NCBI GenBank assembly: GCA_035293045.1
Contig: DATDOY010000123.1
Span: 1 to 26,705 of the forward strand
From: DATDOY01 sp035293045
GTDB taxonomy: Bacteria > Actinomycetota > Acidimicrobiia > IMCC26256 > JACPCJ01
Length of the DNA: 26,705 nucleotides
Direction of reading: 5' to 3'
Shown here: piece after piece, positions 13,975-21,559 of the stretch
Position numbering within the stretch: the stretch's first letter is position 1
Layout of the letters: every line of letters starts with the position of its first letter
The notes under the pieces: model-generated
Databases searched by the model: none
Seen by the model: the letters and a program-made list of their open reading frames with translations, nothing else
What the model was told of the DNA's origin: nothing
Made by a program: the position numbers and the translations under genes

Positions 13975-14802
13975 GTGACGACCAATCTGGTCATCGGCGG
14001 GGAGGAGTTCTCATCGCGGCTCATCCTCGGCACGGGCGGCGCGCCCAGTCTCGACGTGATCGAGCGGACGATCGTCGCGTCGGGTGCCGCCTTGGTGACC
14101 GTCGCGTTGCGTCGGGTGGACCCGCTCTCTCGCGGATCGCTGTTCGATGTCCTCGAGCGAGCGAAGGTCGCCGTGCTGCCCAACACGGCGGGGTGCTACA
14201 CGGCGCGAGAGGCGGTCCTCACCGCGCGCCTGGCGCGTGACGCGCTCGGAACGGATCGGGTCAAGCTCGAAGTGATCGGAGACGAGCGCACGCTCATGCC
14301 CGACCCGGTGGAGTTGCTGATGGCGGCGGAGACCCTGGTCGACGAAGGATTCGTCGTGTACGCGTACACGAACGACGATCCCGTGATCGCTCGCCGCCTC
14401 GAGGCGCTCGGTTGTGCCGCGGTCATGCCGCTCGGTTCCCCGATCGGGAGCGGGATGGGGATCCGAAACCCCTACAACCTCGCCATCATCCGAGAGCAGG
14501 CGAGCGTGCCGGTGATCCTCGACGCGGGGATCGGCGCGCCCTCCGATGCCGCGCTGGCGATGGAGTTGGGGTGCGACGCCGTGCTGTTGGCATCGTCGGT
14601 GACGAGAGCGCGGGATGCCGAGGCGATGGCCGAGGCCATGCGCAAAGCCGTCGAGGCCGGACGCCTGGGGTATCTCGCCGGTCGGATCCCGAAACGGTTG
14701 TATGCGCAGGCGTCCTCGCCGTCCGACGGGGCCCCCGATCTGCTTGGCCCCGACCTCGGCGGCACCGGTCCCGAGACCGGCGACCTCGATCCCGGCCGGT
14801 AA
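13975..14802 (+). CDS. thiG: Thiazole synthase ThiG
   Basis: The product has 275 residues and forms a TIM barrel. It condenses deoxyxylulose-5-phosphate, iminoglycine and sulfur from ThiS-thiocarboxylate into the thiazole phosphate of thiamine. Visible landmarks are FSSRLILGTGG, VTVALRRVD, LPNTAGCYTAREAV, KLEVIGDERTLMPD with the Schiff-base lysine K97, MPLGSPIGSGMGIRNPYNL and VILDAGIGAPSDAALAMELG, then VLLASSVTRARD. The last 25 residues form a proline- and glycine-rich tail beyond the usual end of the family. The GTG at 13975 has GGAGG about 8 nt upstream. A PaaK-like gene starts 12 nt after the stop. Confidence 0.95.
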   Translation: MTTNLVIGGEEFSSRLILGTGGAPSLDVIERTIVASGAALVTVALRRVDPLSRGSLFDVLERAKVAVLPNTAGCYTAREAVLTARLARDALGTDRVKLEVIGDERTLMPDPVELLMAAETLVDEGFVVYAYTNDDPVIARRLEALGCAAVMPLGSPIGSGMGIRNPYNLAIIREQASVPVILDAGIGAPSDAALAMELGCDAVLLASSVTRARDAEAMAEAMRKAVEAGRLGYLAGRIPKRLYAQASSPSDGAPDLLGPDLGGTGPETGDLDPGR

Positions 14803-14814
14803 GTTCGCGTCTCC

Positions 14815-16107
14815 ATGCAATGGGACGCCGAGGATCCGACGCATCGCGCTCGTCATCGGGACGCTGAGCTGCGCGGTTATCTCAGAGGGGACCTCGGCCG
14901 GTTCAGTCCCTTCTACCGGCGGCACTTCAAAGAATGCGGCGTCGACCCGATTCGCATACGCGGACTCTCCGACCTCGGACGCGTCCGGCCCGTCGCGTGG
15001 GATCAGATCGCCGAAGCCCCCGAGGCGCTCGTCGTCACCCCGACGCGACGCGACCTGGCCCGGCACGGCGAGAAGCGCCTGGTTCTGGCGATGCTTTCGG
15101 CGTGGGTGACGCGACGACTCGACCGGGTCAATCGGACGATGGTCGAGCCGCGCTACAAGCCGCTGCTCTGGACCACCCACGACGGGGTGCCGATCGGCAA
15201 CACGAGCACCGATCTCGAGCTGGTGGCGAGGGCGGGGAGCCGAGCCCTGGCCGTCGCCGGACTCGATCGAACCGATCTCGTGGTCGGACTCACCGAGAGC
15301 GCGTCCGGCTTGCCACATTGGCAGCTCGTCCTCGGCGGTCGGGAGGGTGGGGTCGCAGCGGTGCACCTCGGCGCCGCCGCCGACCCCGAGTCGGTCGTGC
15401 GGGCCGGCCCAACCGCGCTCGCCGGCCCCCCGGACGTTCTCTTGCGCGTGCTCGCCGGAGCGAGCGAACGGGGCCTCCGTCTCGACGGCGTTCGCACCCT
15501 CCTCGTCACCGGCGTCGATCCCGACGCCGCGTTGCGTGACGCGCTGATGCTGGCGTCGTTGGCCGTCCTCGACGCTCCGCCCGCGGTCGTCGCCTCCTGG
15601 GCTCCGCCGGGCGTCCGGGCGCAGTGGGCGGAGTGTCGCGAGGGTGCCGGGTTCCACACGTTCCCCGACCTCGAGATCGTCGAGGTGGGCCGGGGCGGTG
15701 GCCTCCACTCGTCGGGTCCGGGCCTCCTGGTCTGGTCGGGTCTCGGCTGGCGGGGGTCGGCGTTCTTCCGGCTCCTGACGGGCAAGCGCGCCGAGGTGGT
15801 CGACGGGACGTGCGAGGCATGCGGGCGGCGAGGGCCGATGGTGATCACCGGCTCCCGCTCCGGGCTCGGCGCGCTCGAGATCCTCGGCGGCCGCGATGAT
15901 GTGAGCGCCTTCCAGATCGAGCTGTCGGAACGCGACGGCCGCGAGGAGCTCGTGGTATTCCTCGCGCTGGCGAGGGGAGCCGACCTCATCGACGTCCTCG
16001 ACGACATCGACGTATCCCTTGACGCGACGCAGTACGTCGTGCTCAGTCGGCCCCAAGTGGAGTCCCGGATCCGGCGCGACGGCGCCCGCGCGGTCGTCCG
16101 ATCGTGA
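14815..16107 (+). CDS. PaaK-like (phenylacetate-CoA ligase fold) protein with degenerate ATP loop
   Basis: The product has 430 residues, the length of PaaK ligases, and follows their plan: SPFYRRHFKECGVDPIRI and GLSDLGRVRPVAWDQIAEAP at the N-terminus, STDLELVARAGSRALAVAGL in the first core, EGAGFHTFPDLEIVEV where PaaK has its E-x-H...E region, and a late CEACGRRGP pair (C333, C336) like the PaaK C-x-CGR segment. The serine/threonine-glycine phosphate-binding loop (SSGTTG type) is absent; around residues 120-128 the sequence reads TTHDGVPIG, and the RYRTGD hinge is also replaced. Ordinary ATP-dependent ligation is therefore doubtful. It begins 12 nt after thiG and may be co-transcribed, though TAAGTT (14800-14805) lies 9 nt before its ATG. 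Function unknown. Confidence 0.65.
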   Translation: MQWDAEDPTHRARHRDAELRGYLRGDLGRFSPFYRRHFKECGVDPIRIRGLSDLGRVRPVAWDQIAEAPEALVVTPTRRDLARHGEKRLVLAMLSAWVTRRLDRVNRTMVEPRYKPLLWTTHDGVPIGNTSTDLELVARAGSRALAVAGLDRTDLVVGLTESASGLPHWQLVLGGREGGVAAVHLGAAADPESVVRAGPTALAGPPDVLLRVLAGASERGLRLDGVRTLLVTGVDPDAALRDALMLASLAVLDAPPAVVASWAPPGVRAQWAECREGAGFHTFPDLEIVEVGRGGGLHSSGPGLLVWSGLGWRGSAFFRLLTGKRAEVVDGTCEACGRRGPMVITGSRSGLGALEILGGRDDVSAFQIELSERDGREELVVFLALARGADLIDVLDDIDVSLDATQYVVLSRPQVESRIRRDGARAVVRS

Positions 16108-16123
16108 GGCGCGAAGTGGTCGG

Positions 16124-16129
16124 TACACT
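16124..16129 (+). promoter_or_regulatory. Candidate -10 box (TACACT) of the wzm-wzt operon
   Basis: GGTACACT lies in the 76-base gap before the exporter genes. It would start transcription near 16136, giving a leader of about 48 nt that includes the AAGGA ribosome site. The same octamer GGTACACT recurs before the cysteine desulfurase gene (18408-18415). Confidence 0.4.
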
Positions 16130-16183
16130 GACGGGCTTCGCTCGGAGGGCAGCGATGTCGGCCCACAAGCCCCAAGGATCCCG

Positions 16184-17122
16184 ATGAAGACCGTCCGTGA
16201 GCCGAGCGAGGCACGGGTGATCAGCGCCCGCCTCACCATTCGCGAGCAGCTATCTCAGATCTGGGTGTACCGAAGCCTCCTCGTGCGGATGGTGCGCAAG
16301 GAGTTGAAGGTCAAGTACAAGAGCAGCGTCCTCGGATTCATGTGGTCGATGCTCAACCCGGCGCTCTATCTCGTCGTCTTCTGGTTGGTATTCCAGGTCA
16401 TTTTGCAGGCCGGAATCCCGGATTTTGCGATCTACTTGCTGTCGGGCCTTCTCGTCTGGAACCTCTTCTCGACCGCGCTCGCGTCGGCGACGGTTTCGAT
16501 CACCGGGAACGGCTCTCTCGTCGGCAAAGTGTCATTCCCTCGCGAGGTGTTGCCGTTGGCGTCGGTCGGCGCCTCCTTGGTGCATTTCTTTCTCCAGACG
16601 ATCGTGTTGCTCGGCGCACTCGTTCTGTTCCGGTACGAGGTGGCTTGGGCACACCTTCCCGCCGTTCCCGTCGCGCTCGTAGTCCTGGTGCTGCTGACCG
16701 CTGCCTTGTCGATCTTTCTCGCGGCGGCCAACGTGTATCTCCGCGACACACAACACTTGGTAGAGCTCAGCCTCTTGGCCTGGTTCTGGATCACGCCCAT
16801 CGTCTACGAACAGCAGCGGATCGCCTCTCGCCTCGCTGAAAAGTCGTGGGGATGGGTGCACTGGCTGAATCCGATCTCGTCGATCGTGCTGACATTCCAG
16901 CGAGCGATCTACAACGTCACCACCGCCCCCGCTCCTGCGAACCCGGGGCCTCGGGGTCTCGGGGGCGGGTCGGAGGGGGTATTGCGGATCCTTCCGACCA
17001 ACATGGACGCGGGGTGGTACTTCGCGCATCTCGGCGGTGTCGCGGTCGCCTCGGTGGTCTGTCTCGTGGGGGCCCTGTGGTTCTTCGGCCGCGTCTCCGC
17101 CAATTTCGCCGAGGAACTGTGA
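16184..17122 (+). CDS. wzm: Polysaccharide ABC exporter, membrane subunit (Wzm/TagG-like)
   Basis: The product has 312 residues with six expected membrane helices. The amphipathic front RMVRKELKVKYKSSVLGFMW followed by SMLNPALYLVVFWLVF is the signature entry of ABC-2 permeases that export O-antigen, teichoic acid or galactan-type chains. Later blocks include GNGSLVGKVSFPREVLPLAS and NVYLRDTQHLVELSLLAWFWITPIVY, both typical of the family. A proline/glycine-rich loop (TTAPAPANPGPRGLGGGSEG) before the last helix is longer than I would expect. The ATG at 16184 has AAGGA about 6 nt upstream. The ATPase gene follows after 1 nt, so the two form one transporter moving a finished lipid-linked glycan across the membrane. 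Confidence 0.88.
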   Translation: MKTVREPSEARVISARLTIREQLSQIWVYRSLLVRMVRKELKVKYKSSVLGFMWSMLNPALYLVVFWLVFQVILQAGIPDFAIYLLSGLLVWNLFSTALASATVSITGNGSLVGKVSFPREVLPLASVGASLVHFFLQTIVLLGALVLFRYEVAWAHLPAVPVALVVLVLLTAALSIFLAAANVYLRDTQHLVELSLLAWFWITPIVYEQQRIASRLAEKSWGWVHWLNPISSIVLTFQRAIYNVTTAPAPANPGPRGLGGGSEGVLRILPTNMDAGWYFAHLGGVAVASVVCLVGALWFFGRVSANFAEEL

Positions 17123-17123
17123 C

Positions 17124-18338
17124 GTGAGCGCCATTCAGGTCGTCGGCGTCGCGAAGCGATTTCGCCTCTATCACGAGAAGTACCAGTCGCTCAAGGAGCG
17201 TGTGATCCACTTGGGACGGATCCCCTTCGAGGATTTCTGGGCGCTGCGCGATGTCGATCTCGAGATTCCCGAAGGCTCCACCTTCGCCTTGCTCGGCCAT
17301 AACGGTTCGGGCAAGTCGACGTTGCTCAAATGCATCGCCGGCATCCTCAGACCGACCGAGGGTGCGATCCACGTCCGCGGGCGGCTCGCCGCGATGCTCG
17401 AGCTCGGAGCCGGCTTCCACCCAGACCTGACCGGCCGCGAGAACGTCTACATGAACGCCGCCATTCTTGGGTTTTCGGAGAAGGAAATCGACGCCAAATT
17501 CGACGACATCGTCGCTTTTTCGGAGCTCTCACAGTTCATCGATCAGCAGGTCAAGCACTACTCCTCGGGTATGTATGTCCGCCTCGGGTTCGCGGTGGCC
17601 GTGCACATGGATCCGGAGATCCTCTTGGTCGACGAGGTTCTCGCCGTGGGCGACGAAGCGTTCCAACAGAAGTGCATCGCCCGCGTTCGTCAATTCCAAA
17701 ATGAGGGGCGAACCATCATCATCGTGACGCACAACGTCGACCTGGTGCCCAAGGTGTGCGATCGGGCCGGTGTCCTCGCGCACGGTCGCCTCATCGGAAT
17801 CGACGAACCCGAGGGCGCTATCCGCACCCTCCGCGAAAGCATGTTCGACGGCGCCGCGGATCCCGGTGCGACCTCCGCCGGCCCTTCCCGTGCCTTCCTG
17901 GCCGTGGATCTCGAGATCACGTCGGTGTCCGTCGATGCGCCCAACACGTCCGAGGGGTCAATCACCACGACGAGCGGCGCCGCGGTCCGCGTCGCGTACC
18001 GGACGCGGGCGCGGGTGGCCTCGGTCGGCGTCCGGTTGTCCATCGTTGACGGCGCTGGCGTCGAGGTGGTGGCGATCGATTCCCGGACTCTCGGGCACGA
18101 GATGGCGAGCATCGACGGATCGGGCACCGTGACGTTCGAGATCGACCGCCTACCGCTCGCCGCCGGCGACTACCACGCCACGGTGGGTTTTCTCGACGCC
18201 GTCGGGAACGTCAAGGTTGACGTGGTGCACAAGCCTTTACCGTTCTCGGTTGCGCACGACGGACCCGACACCGGGCGCGTCTCCGTGCCTGCTCGCATCG
18301 TCTTCGAGCGCGTCGCGACGTCCGTCGAAACGGGCTAG
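17124..18338 (+). CDS. wzt: Polysaccharide ABC exporter, ATPase subunit with C-terminal glycan-binding-type domain (Wzt-like)
   Basis: The product has 404 residues. Residues 1-235 are the ATPase: GHNGSGKS (58-65, Walker A), HYSSGMYVRLGFA (145-157, ABC signature), ILLVDE (166-171, Walker B) and H203 in VTHN. The N-terminal KERVIHLGRIPFEDFWAL stretch and ELGAGFHPDLTGRENVYMN are typical of polysaccharide/teichoic-acid exporters. Residues about 245-404 form a beta-rich extra domain like the Wzt C-terminal module, which reads the end of the glycan and so sets which polymer is exported. The GTG at 17124 has GAGGAA upstream and follows the wzm stop by 1 nt. An end-capping recognition role implies a modified terminus, which is inference from the Wzt family. 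Confidence 0.9.
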   Translation: MSAIQVVGVAKRFRLYHEKYQSLKERVIHLGRIPFEDFWALRDVDLEIPEGSTFALLGHNGSGKSTLLKCIAGILRPTEGAIHVRGRLAAMLELGAGFHPDLTGRENVYMNAAILGFSEKEIDAKFDDIVAFSELSQFIDQQVKHYSSGMYVRLGFAVAVHMDPEILLVDEVLAVGDEAFQQKCIARVRQFQNEGRTIIIVTHNVDLVPKVCDRAGVLAHGRLIGIDEPEGAIRTLRESMFDGAADPGATSAGPSRAFLAVDLEITSVSVDAPNTSEGSITTTSGAAVRVAYRTRARVASVGVRLSIVDGAGVEVVAIDSRTLGHEMASIDGSGTVTFEIDRLPLAAGDYHATVGFLDAVGNVKVDVVHKPLPFSVAHDGPDTGRVSVPARIVFERVATSVETG

Positions 18339-18409
18339 GGACGTCGCGATCGCACCACTCGGCCCCGCCAATTGCGGTTGGCAGTGGGAACGCGTCACGG
18401 GTACGCCGG

Positions 18410-18415
18410 TACACT
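18410..18415 (+). promoter_or_regulatory. Leaderless-type -10 box (TACACT) of the desulfurase-mnmA operon
   Basis: TACACT, preceded by GG, ends 6 nt before the ATG at 18422; no ribosome site lies between them. Confidence 0.5.
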
Positions 18416-18421
18416 CGGTCG

Positions 18422-19606
18422 ATGCTTCGCGATTCCATTCGGAATCCGACGTGCCTCGATTACGCCGCGACAACCCCTCTGCGCCCGGAAGCACTGGCGG
18501 ACATGCAGCCGGTGTGGGCGGACGTCTTCGGCAACCCGTCGGGCACCCATGAGCTGGCTCGCCGGGCCAAGACGCTCATCGAGGTTGCGCGTGAGGGCAC
18601 CGCGGTCGGGCTCGGCTGCGAGCCCCGTGAGGTGGTGTTCACGGGCGGCGGCACCGAGGCCGACAACATGGCGGTCAAGGGCGCGGCGCGTGCGGGCATC
18701 GGACAAGGTCTCGACGGGGTCGTGGTCAGCGCGTTCGAGCACCACGCCGTGCTTGAGGCGGCCGAGCGGCTCGAGAACGAGGGGTTCCGCGTCAGCACCG
18801 TCCCGGTGACGGCCCAAGGCATCATCGATCTGGACCGGCTGGCCGACGTGCTCGACGAGCGGACGGCCGTGGTTTCGCTGATGCTCGTGAACAACGAGGT
18901 CGGCACGATCCAGCCGCTCGAGGATGCAGCAGGCGTCGTGCGCGAGCGGGCGCCGCGGGCCCTGTTTCACACGGACGCCATTCAGGCTCCGCAGTGGCTC
19001 GATGTTGCCGCAGCGACGCGATCGGTCGACCTGGTGTCGGTGTCCGCGCACAAGTTCGGCGGACCCAAGGGAACCGGCGCGCTCGTTGTGCGCGGAAAGG
19101 CCCGCCTGGTCCCCCTGGTCGACGGCGGCGGCCAGGAGATGGGACGCCGGTCCGGCACGCACAACGTCGCCGGTATCGCGGGCATGGCGGCCGCGTTGCG
19201 CACGACAGTGCAACAGCGAGCGGAAGAAGTGGCCCGCATCGGCAAGCTCCGAGATCGGCTGGTCGAGGGACTGCGGGAAGCCATTCCCGACGCGCGCTTC
19301 AACGGCGCGGCAGCGCATCAGGTCGCGGGCACGTGTCACGTCGGGTTTCCAGGCGTCGAGGCGGAAGCACTGCTTTTGATGCTCGACCGCGATGGTGTCT
19401 GCGCCGCTGCAGGTTCGTCATGTCAGTCGGGTTCGATGGATCCGTCGCACGTCCTGATGGCGATGGGTCTGTCCCGAGATCTGGCGTTGGCGTCGATCCG
19501 CCTGAGCCTCGGATGGCCGTCGACCGATGACGACATCGACCGAGCCCTTGCGGTCATTCCCGCCTCCGTCGAGCGGCTGCGGACGCCGGCGGCGACGGCG
19601 CGCTGA
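18422..19606 (+). CDS. Cysteine desulfurase (NifS/IscS class, PLP-dependent)
   Basis: The product has 394 residues. It takes sulfur from L-cysteine, leaving alanine and an enzyme persulfide. Landmarks are LDYAATTPLRPEAL, FGNPSGTHELAR, FTGGGTEADNMAV, H107 in FEHHAVLEA, NNEVGTIQPL, D185 and Q188 in HTDAIQAPQ, the PLP lysine K211 in SAHKFGGPKG, RRSGTHN, and the catalytic cysteine C334 in GSSCQSGSMDPSHV. No IscU- or SufU-like gene is nearby. mnmA starts 1 nt after its stop, so its main job is probably to feed sulfur to MnmA for tRNA thiolation, although it could also serve thiamine and Fe-S assembly. Start chosen from the TACACT box 6 nt upstream. Confidence 0.93.
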   Translation: MLRDSIRNPTCLDYAATTPLRPEALADMQPVWADVFGNPSGTHELARRAKTLIEVAREGTAVGLGCEPREVVFTGGGTEADNMAVKGAARAGIGQGLDGVVVSAFEHHAVLEAAERLENEGFRVSTVPVTAQGIIDLDRLADVLDERTAVVSLMLVNNEVGTIQPLEDAAGVVRERAPRALFHTDAIQAPQWLDVAAATRSVDLVSVSAHKFGGPKGTGALVVRGKARLVPLVDGGGQEMGRRSGTHNVAGIAGMAAALRTTVQQRAEEVARIGKLRDRLVEGLREAIPDARFNGAAAHQVAGTCHVGFPGVEAEALLLMLDRDGVCAAAGSSCQSGSMDPSHVLMAMGLSRDLALASIRLSLGWPSTDDDIDRALAVIPASVERLRTPAATAR

Positions 19607-19607
19607 C

Positions 19608-20663
19608 ATGGCCCGACGCGAGCGAGTGCTCGTCGCCATGAGCGGGGGAGTCGACTCATCGGTCGCCGCCGCCCTACTGATCGATACCGGCCACGACGTC
19701 ACGGGCGTCACGCTGAAGCTGTGGGGAGGTGAATCGGACTCGGGGTGCTGCTCGGTCGCTGATGTGGAGGACGCCCGCCGCGTCGCCGCTCAACTCGCTA
19801 TCCCGCATTACGTGTTCAACTTCGCCGACGACTTCACGCGGGACGTGGTCGATCCCTACGTCACCGCCCACCGCGAGGGGCACACTCCGAATCCGTGTGT
19901 GGAGTGCAATCGGTCGATCAAGTTTGGGCGCCTGCTCGAGCGCGCCGATGCGTTGGGCTTCGACGCCGTGGCCACCGGTCACCACGCGCGTGTGGTGCGG
20001 TCCGAGGGCGGCGCGGCGCGGCTGTTTCGCGGCGTCGACGCGGCCAAGGACCAGTCGTACGTCCTCTACATGCTGGGTCAGCGTGAGTTGACCCGCGCGC
20101 TGTTTCCGGTGGGCGAGATGACCAAAGCCGAGGTGAGGAGGCGCGCGGCGAGTCTCGGTCTGCGCACAGCGGACAAGCCCGAGAGCATGGACGTTTGCTT
20201 CATCACGCGCGGCGGCCGTGAGCGTTTTCTTGCCCATCGCGGGGTGATGGTCCCCGGCGATATCGTCGACGAGAGTGGTGTCGTCGGTCGCCATGACGGT
20301 TACGCGCGGTTCACGATCGGGCAGCGGCGCGGGCTCGGTGTGGCACAAGGCCACCCGAGGTTTGTCGTCGACACTGACGCGGCGACGGCCACAGTGACGA
20401 TCGGGACGCGCGAGAGCCTGCTTCGGGAGGCGGAGACGCTGGCCGATCTCTGTTTCGTCGGTGAGCCGCTCTCACCCGATCAGCTGGTTCTCGCCCAGAC
20501 GCGTGCGCACGGAGTCCCGGCCCCGGCGAGGCTGGTGGGCAACGAGCTTCGGTGGGTCGAACCGCAGGCACGCGTGGCGCCCGGCCAGATTGTGGCGCTG
20601 TATCGCCGGGACGAAGTCGTCGGCGGGGGAAGGGTGGCTCGACCGATTCCGACGCTGCGCTGA
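19608..20663 (+). CDS. mnmA: tRNA-specific 2-thiouridylase MnmA
   Basis: The product has 351 residues. MnmA adenylates C2 of the wobble uridine in tRNA(Lys, Glu, Gln) and replaces the oxygen with sulfur, giving s2U34. Visible are the PP-loop MSGGVDSSVAAALL (SGGVDSS at 12-18), the catalytic cysteine C97 in NPCVECNRSIKFG, VATGHHARV, KDQSYVLYML, and the second cysteine C197 in ADKPESMDVCFI, followed by the GDIVDESG and FTIGQRRGLGV beta-barrel segments that bind tRNA. The ATG lies 1 nt after the desulfurase stop, so this is a two-gene sulfur-relay operon. It converges with the nucleotidyltransferase gene 20 bases downstream. Confidence 0.96.
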   Translation: MARRERVLVAMSGGVDSSVAAALLIDTGHDVTGVTLKLWGGESDSGCCSVADVEDARRVAAQLAIPHYVFNFADDFTRDVVDPYVTAHREGHTPNPCVECNRSIKFGRLLERADALGFDAVATGHHARVVRSEGGAARLFRGVDAAKDQSYVLYMLGQRELTRALFPVGEMTKAEVRRRAASLGLRTADKPESMDVCFITRGGRERFLAHRGVMVPGDIVDESGVVGRHDGYARFTIGQRRGLGVAQGHPRFVVDTDAATATVTIGTRESLLREAETLADLCFVGEPLSPDQLVLAQTRAHGVPAPARLVGNELRWVEPQARVAPGQIVALYRRDEVVGGGRVARPIPTLR

Positions 20664-20683
20664 TTCCCTGCGGTGACGGAGTG

Positions 20684-21190
20684 CTATTCGCTGATGCCTT
20701 CGATTTCCTCGCGCAGGGCTTCGAGTTCCTCGATCGCGAGAAGGTCCTTGGGCCGTCCCGCCGCCCGCTTCATCCGAATGAGGTCGTCGATGCTGGTGAC
20801 CATGATCGTGAACCCTCCGACGTCCATTTCCACCGCCCCTGCGATCAGGTCTTCATAGCCGCGGCTGCCGGCAGGGGTCCCGAGAATGTCGAGAGGTCCC
20901 ACGTCGGTCGAGAAGGTGAAGCAATCGCCCGCGCGGAGCGTTTCCGCGTCGAGCAGGAAGGGCACATCGTCGTCCACTCCCCGGAGCGTGGCATGAAGCT
21001 CCTGCAGGGCGGCGGCCAAGCGCTCGAGGTTTTCAGGGTCTCGCGCGTAACAAATGTCGATGTCGAAGGTAACCATCGGGGAACCCAGGAGACCCGCCGC
21101 TACGCCCCCGATGACGACGAAGGCAACTTGGTGGCTCACCAACGTCTGCAGCGCAGGCCGCGGCGAATACTGTCGGGGGTCGGCGGTCAT
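20684..21190 (-). CDS. Minimal nucleotidyltransferase (AbiEii-like), probable toxin partner of the XRE protein
   Basis: The product has 168 residues. FVVIGGVAAGLLGSPMVTFDIDICYARD gives the pol-beta-type nucleotidyltransferase core: GG at 28-29, catalytic D43 and D45, and a third aspartate D101 in VGPLDILG. The C-terminal RMKRAAGRPKDLLAIEELEA is typical of AbiEii-like or DUF1814-like proteins. Members of this superfamily act as toxins that add nucleotides to tRNA or other targets, or as antitoxins that modify a HEPN toxin; here the partner is an HTH protein, not HEPN. The ATG at 21188-21190 overlaps the XRE stop (ATGA). The frame stays open far upstream, but only this part has protein-like sequence. 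Target and polarity of toxicity are not known. Confidence 0.75.
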   Translation of the reverse strand: MTADPRQYSPRPALQTLVSHQVAFVVIGGVAAGLLGSPMVTFDIDICYARDPENLERLAAALQELHATLRGVDDDVPFLLDAETLRAGDCFTFSTDVGPLDILGTPAGSRGYEDLIAGAVEMDVGGFTIMVTSIDDLIRMKRAAGRPKDLLAIEELEALREEIEGISE

Positions 21191-21513
21191 CGCCGCGGGG
21201 CTTCGGCGCTCCGTTGGAACAGGTCCCCAAATCCCCGGCCCGCGGATTCGATCGCATCCAAACGCTGTGCCGGTGACATCCGCAGGGTGGAGCGAATGAG
21301 CGTCCGGTCGACGCCCTGTCCATGGCGCGGGCCGGCGCGCAGGGTGACGCCGCAGGCGCGCAACAGCCGCTCGATCGTGTCGACGCGCGGGTTCGCCTTC
21401 CCCTGTTCGATGCGGGCGATCGTGGGCTGGGCAACGCCGGTCTTGGTCGCGAGCTCGCGCTGGGTCAGATGTGCCCGCCGCCGTGCAGCTCGAAGGGTGG
21501 CGCCGACATCCAT
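21187..21513 (-). CDS. XRE-family helix-turn-helix regulator, probable antitoxin
   Basis: The product has 108 residues. Residues 5-58 form an XRE/Cro helix-turn-helix: LRAARRRAHLTQRELATKTG then VAQPTIARIEQGKANPRVDT and LLRACGVTL. The tail, VDRTLIRSTLRMSPAQRLDAIE, contains a pattern I associate with XRE proteins encoded beside small nucleotidyltransferases in actinobacteria. The ATG at 21511-21513 lies 6 nt after TAGACT (21525 to 21520, minus strand) with no ribosome site. An 18-bp perfect palindrome (21534-21551) covers its -35 region, so self-repression is expected. It overlaps the nucleotidyltransferase start by 4 nt. Confidence 0.85.
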   Translation of the reverse strand: MDVGATLRAARRRAHLTQRELATKTGVAQPTIARIEQGKANPRVDTIERLLRACGVTLRAGPRHGQGVDRTLIRSTLRMSPAQRLDAIESAGRGFGDLFQRSAEAPRR

Positions 21514-21519
21514 GGCACC

Positions 21520-21525
21520 AGTCTA
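21520..21525 (-). promoter_or_regulatory. Leaderless-type -10 box (TAGACT) of the XRE-nucleotidyltransferase unit
   Basis: On the minus strand TAGACT ends 6 nt before the ATG at 21513. It overlaps the left arm of a short inverted repeat TCTAC-GACG-GTAGA (21522-21535). Confidence 0.5.
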
Positions 21526-21533
21526 CGACGGTA

Positions 21534-21551
21534 GATAGCGAATTCGCTATC
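21534..21551. promoter_or_regulatory. Perfect 18-bp palindrome between the XRE and GT2 genes (probable XRE operator)
   Basis: GATAGCGAATTCGCTATC is its own reverse complement. It lies -21 to -38 from the XRE start codon and overlaps TATCAT (21548-21553), the -10 box of the divergent GT2 gene. One bound dimer would affect both promoters. Confidence 0.65.
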
Positions 21552-21553
21552 AT
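21548..21553 (+). promoter_or_regulatory. Leaderless-type -10 box (TATCAT) of the GT2 gene
   Basis: TATCAT ends 6 nt before the ATG at 21560, and its first four bases lie inside the 18-bp palindrome. Confidence 0.45.
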
Positions 21554-21559
21554 GACTCG

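Noticed and set aside
14011..16239. A 742-codon open frame on the minus strand opposite thiG and the PaaK-like gene
   Set aside because: It mirrors clear coding sequence on the plus strand and its translation is arginine/histidine-rich low-complexity sequence without motifs, as expected of antisense frames in high-GC DNA.
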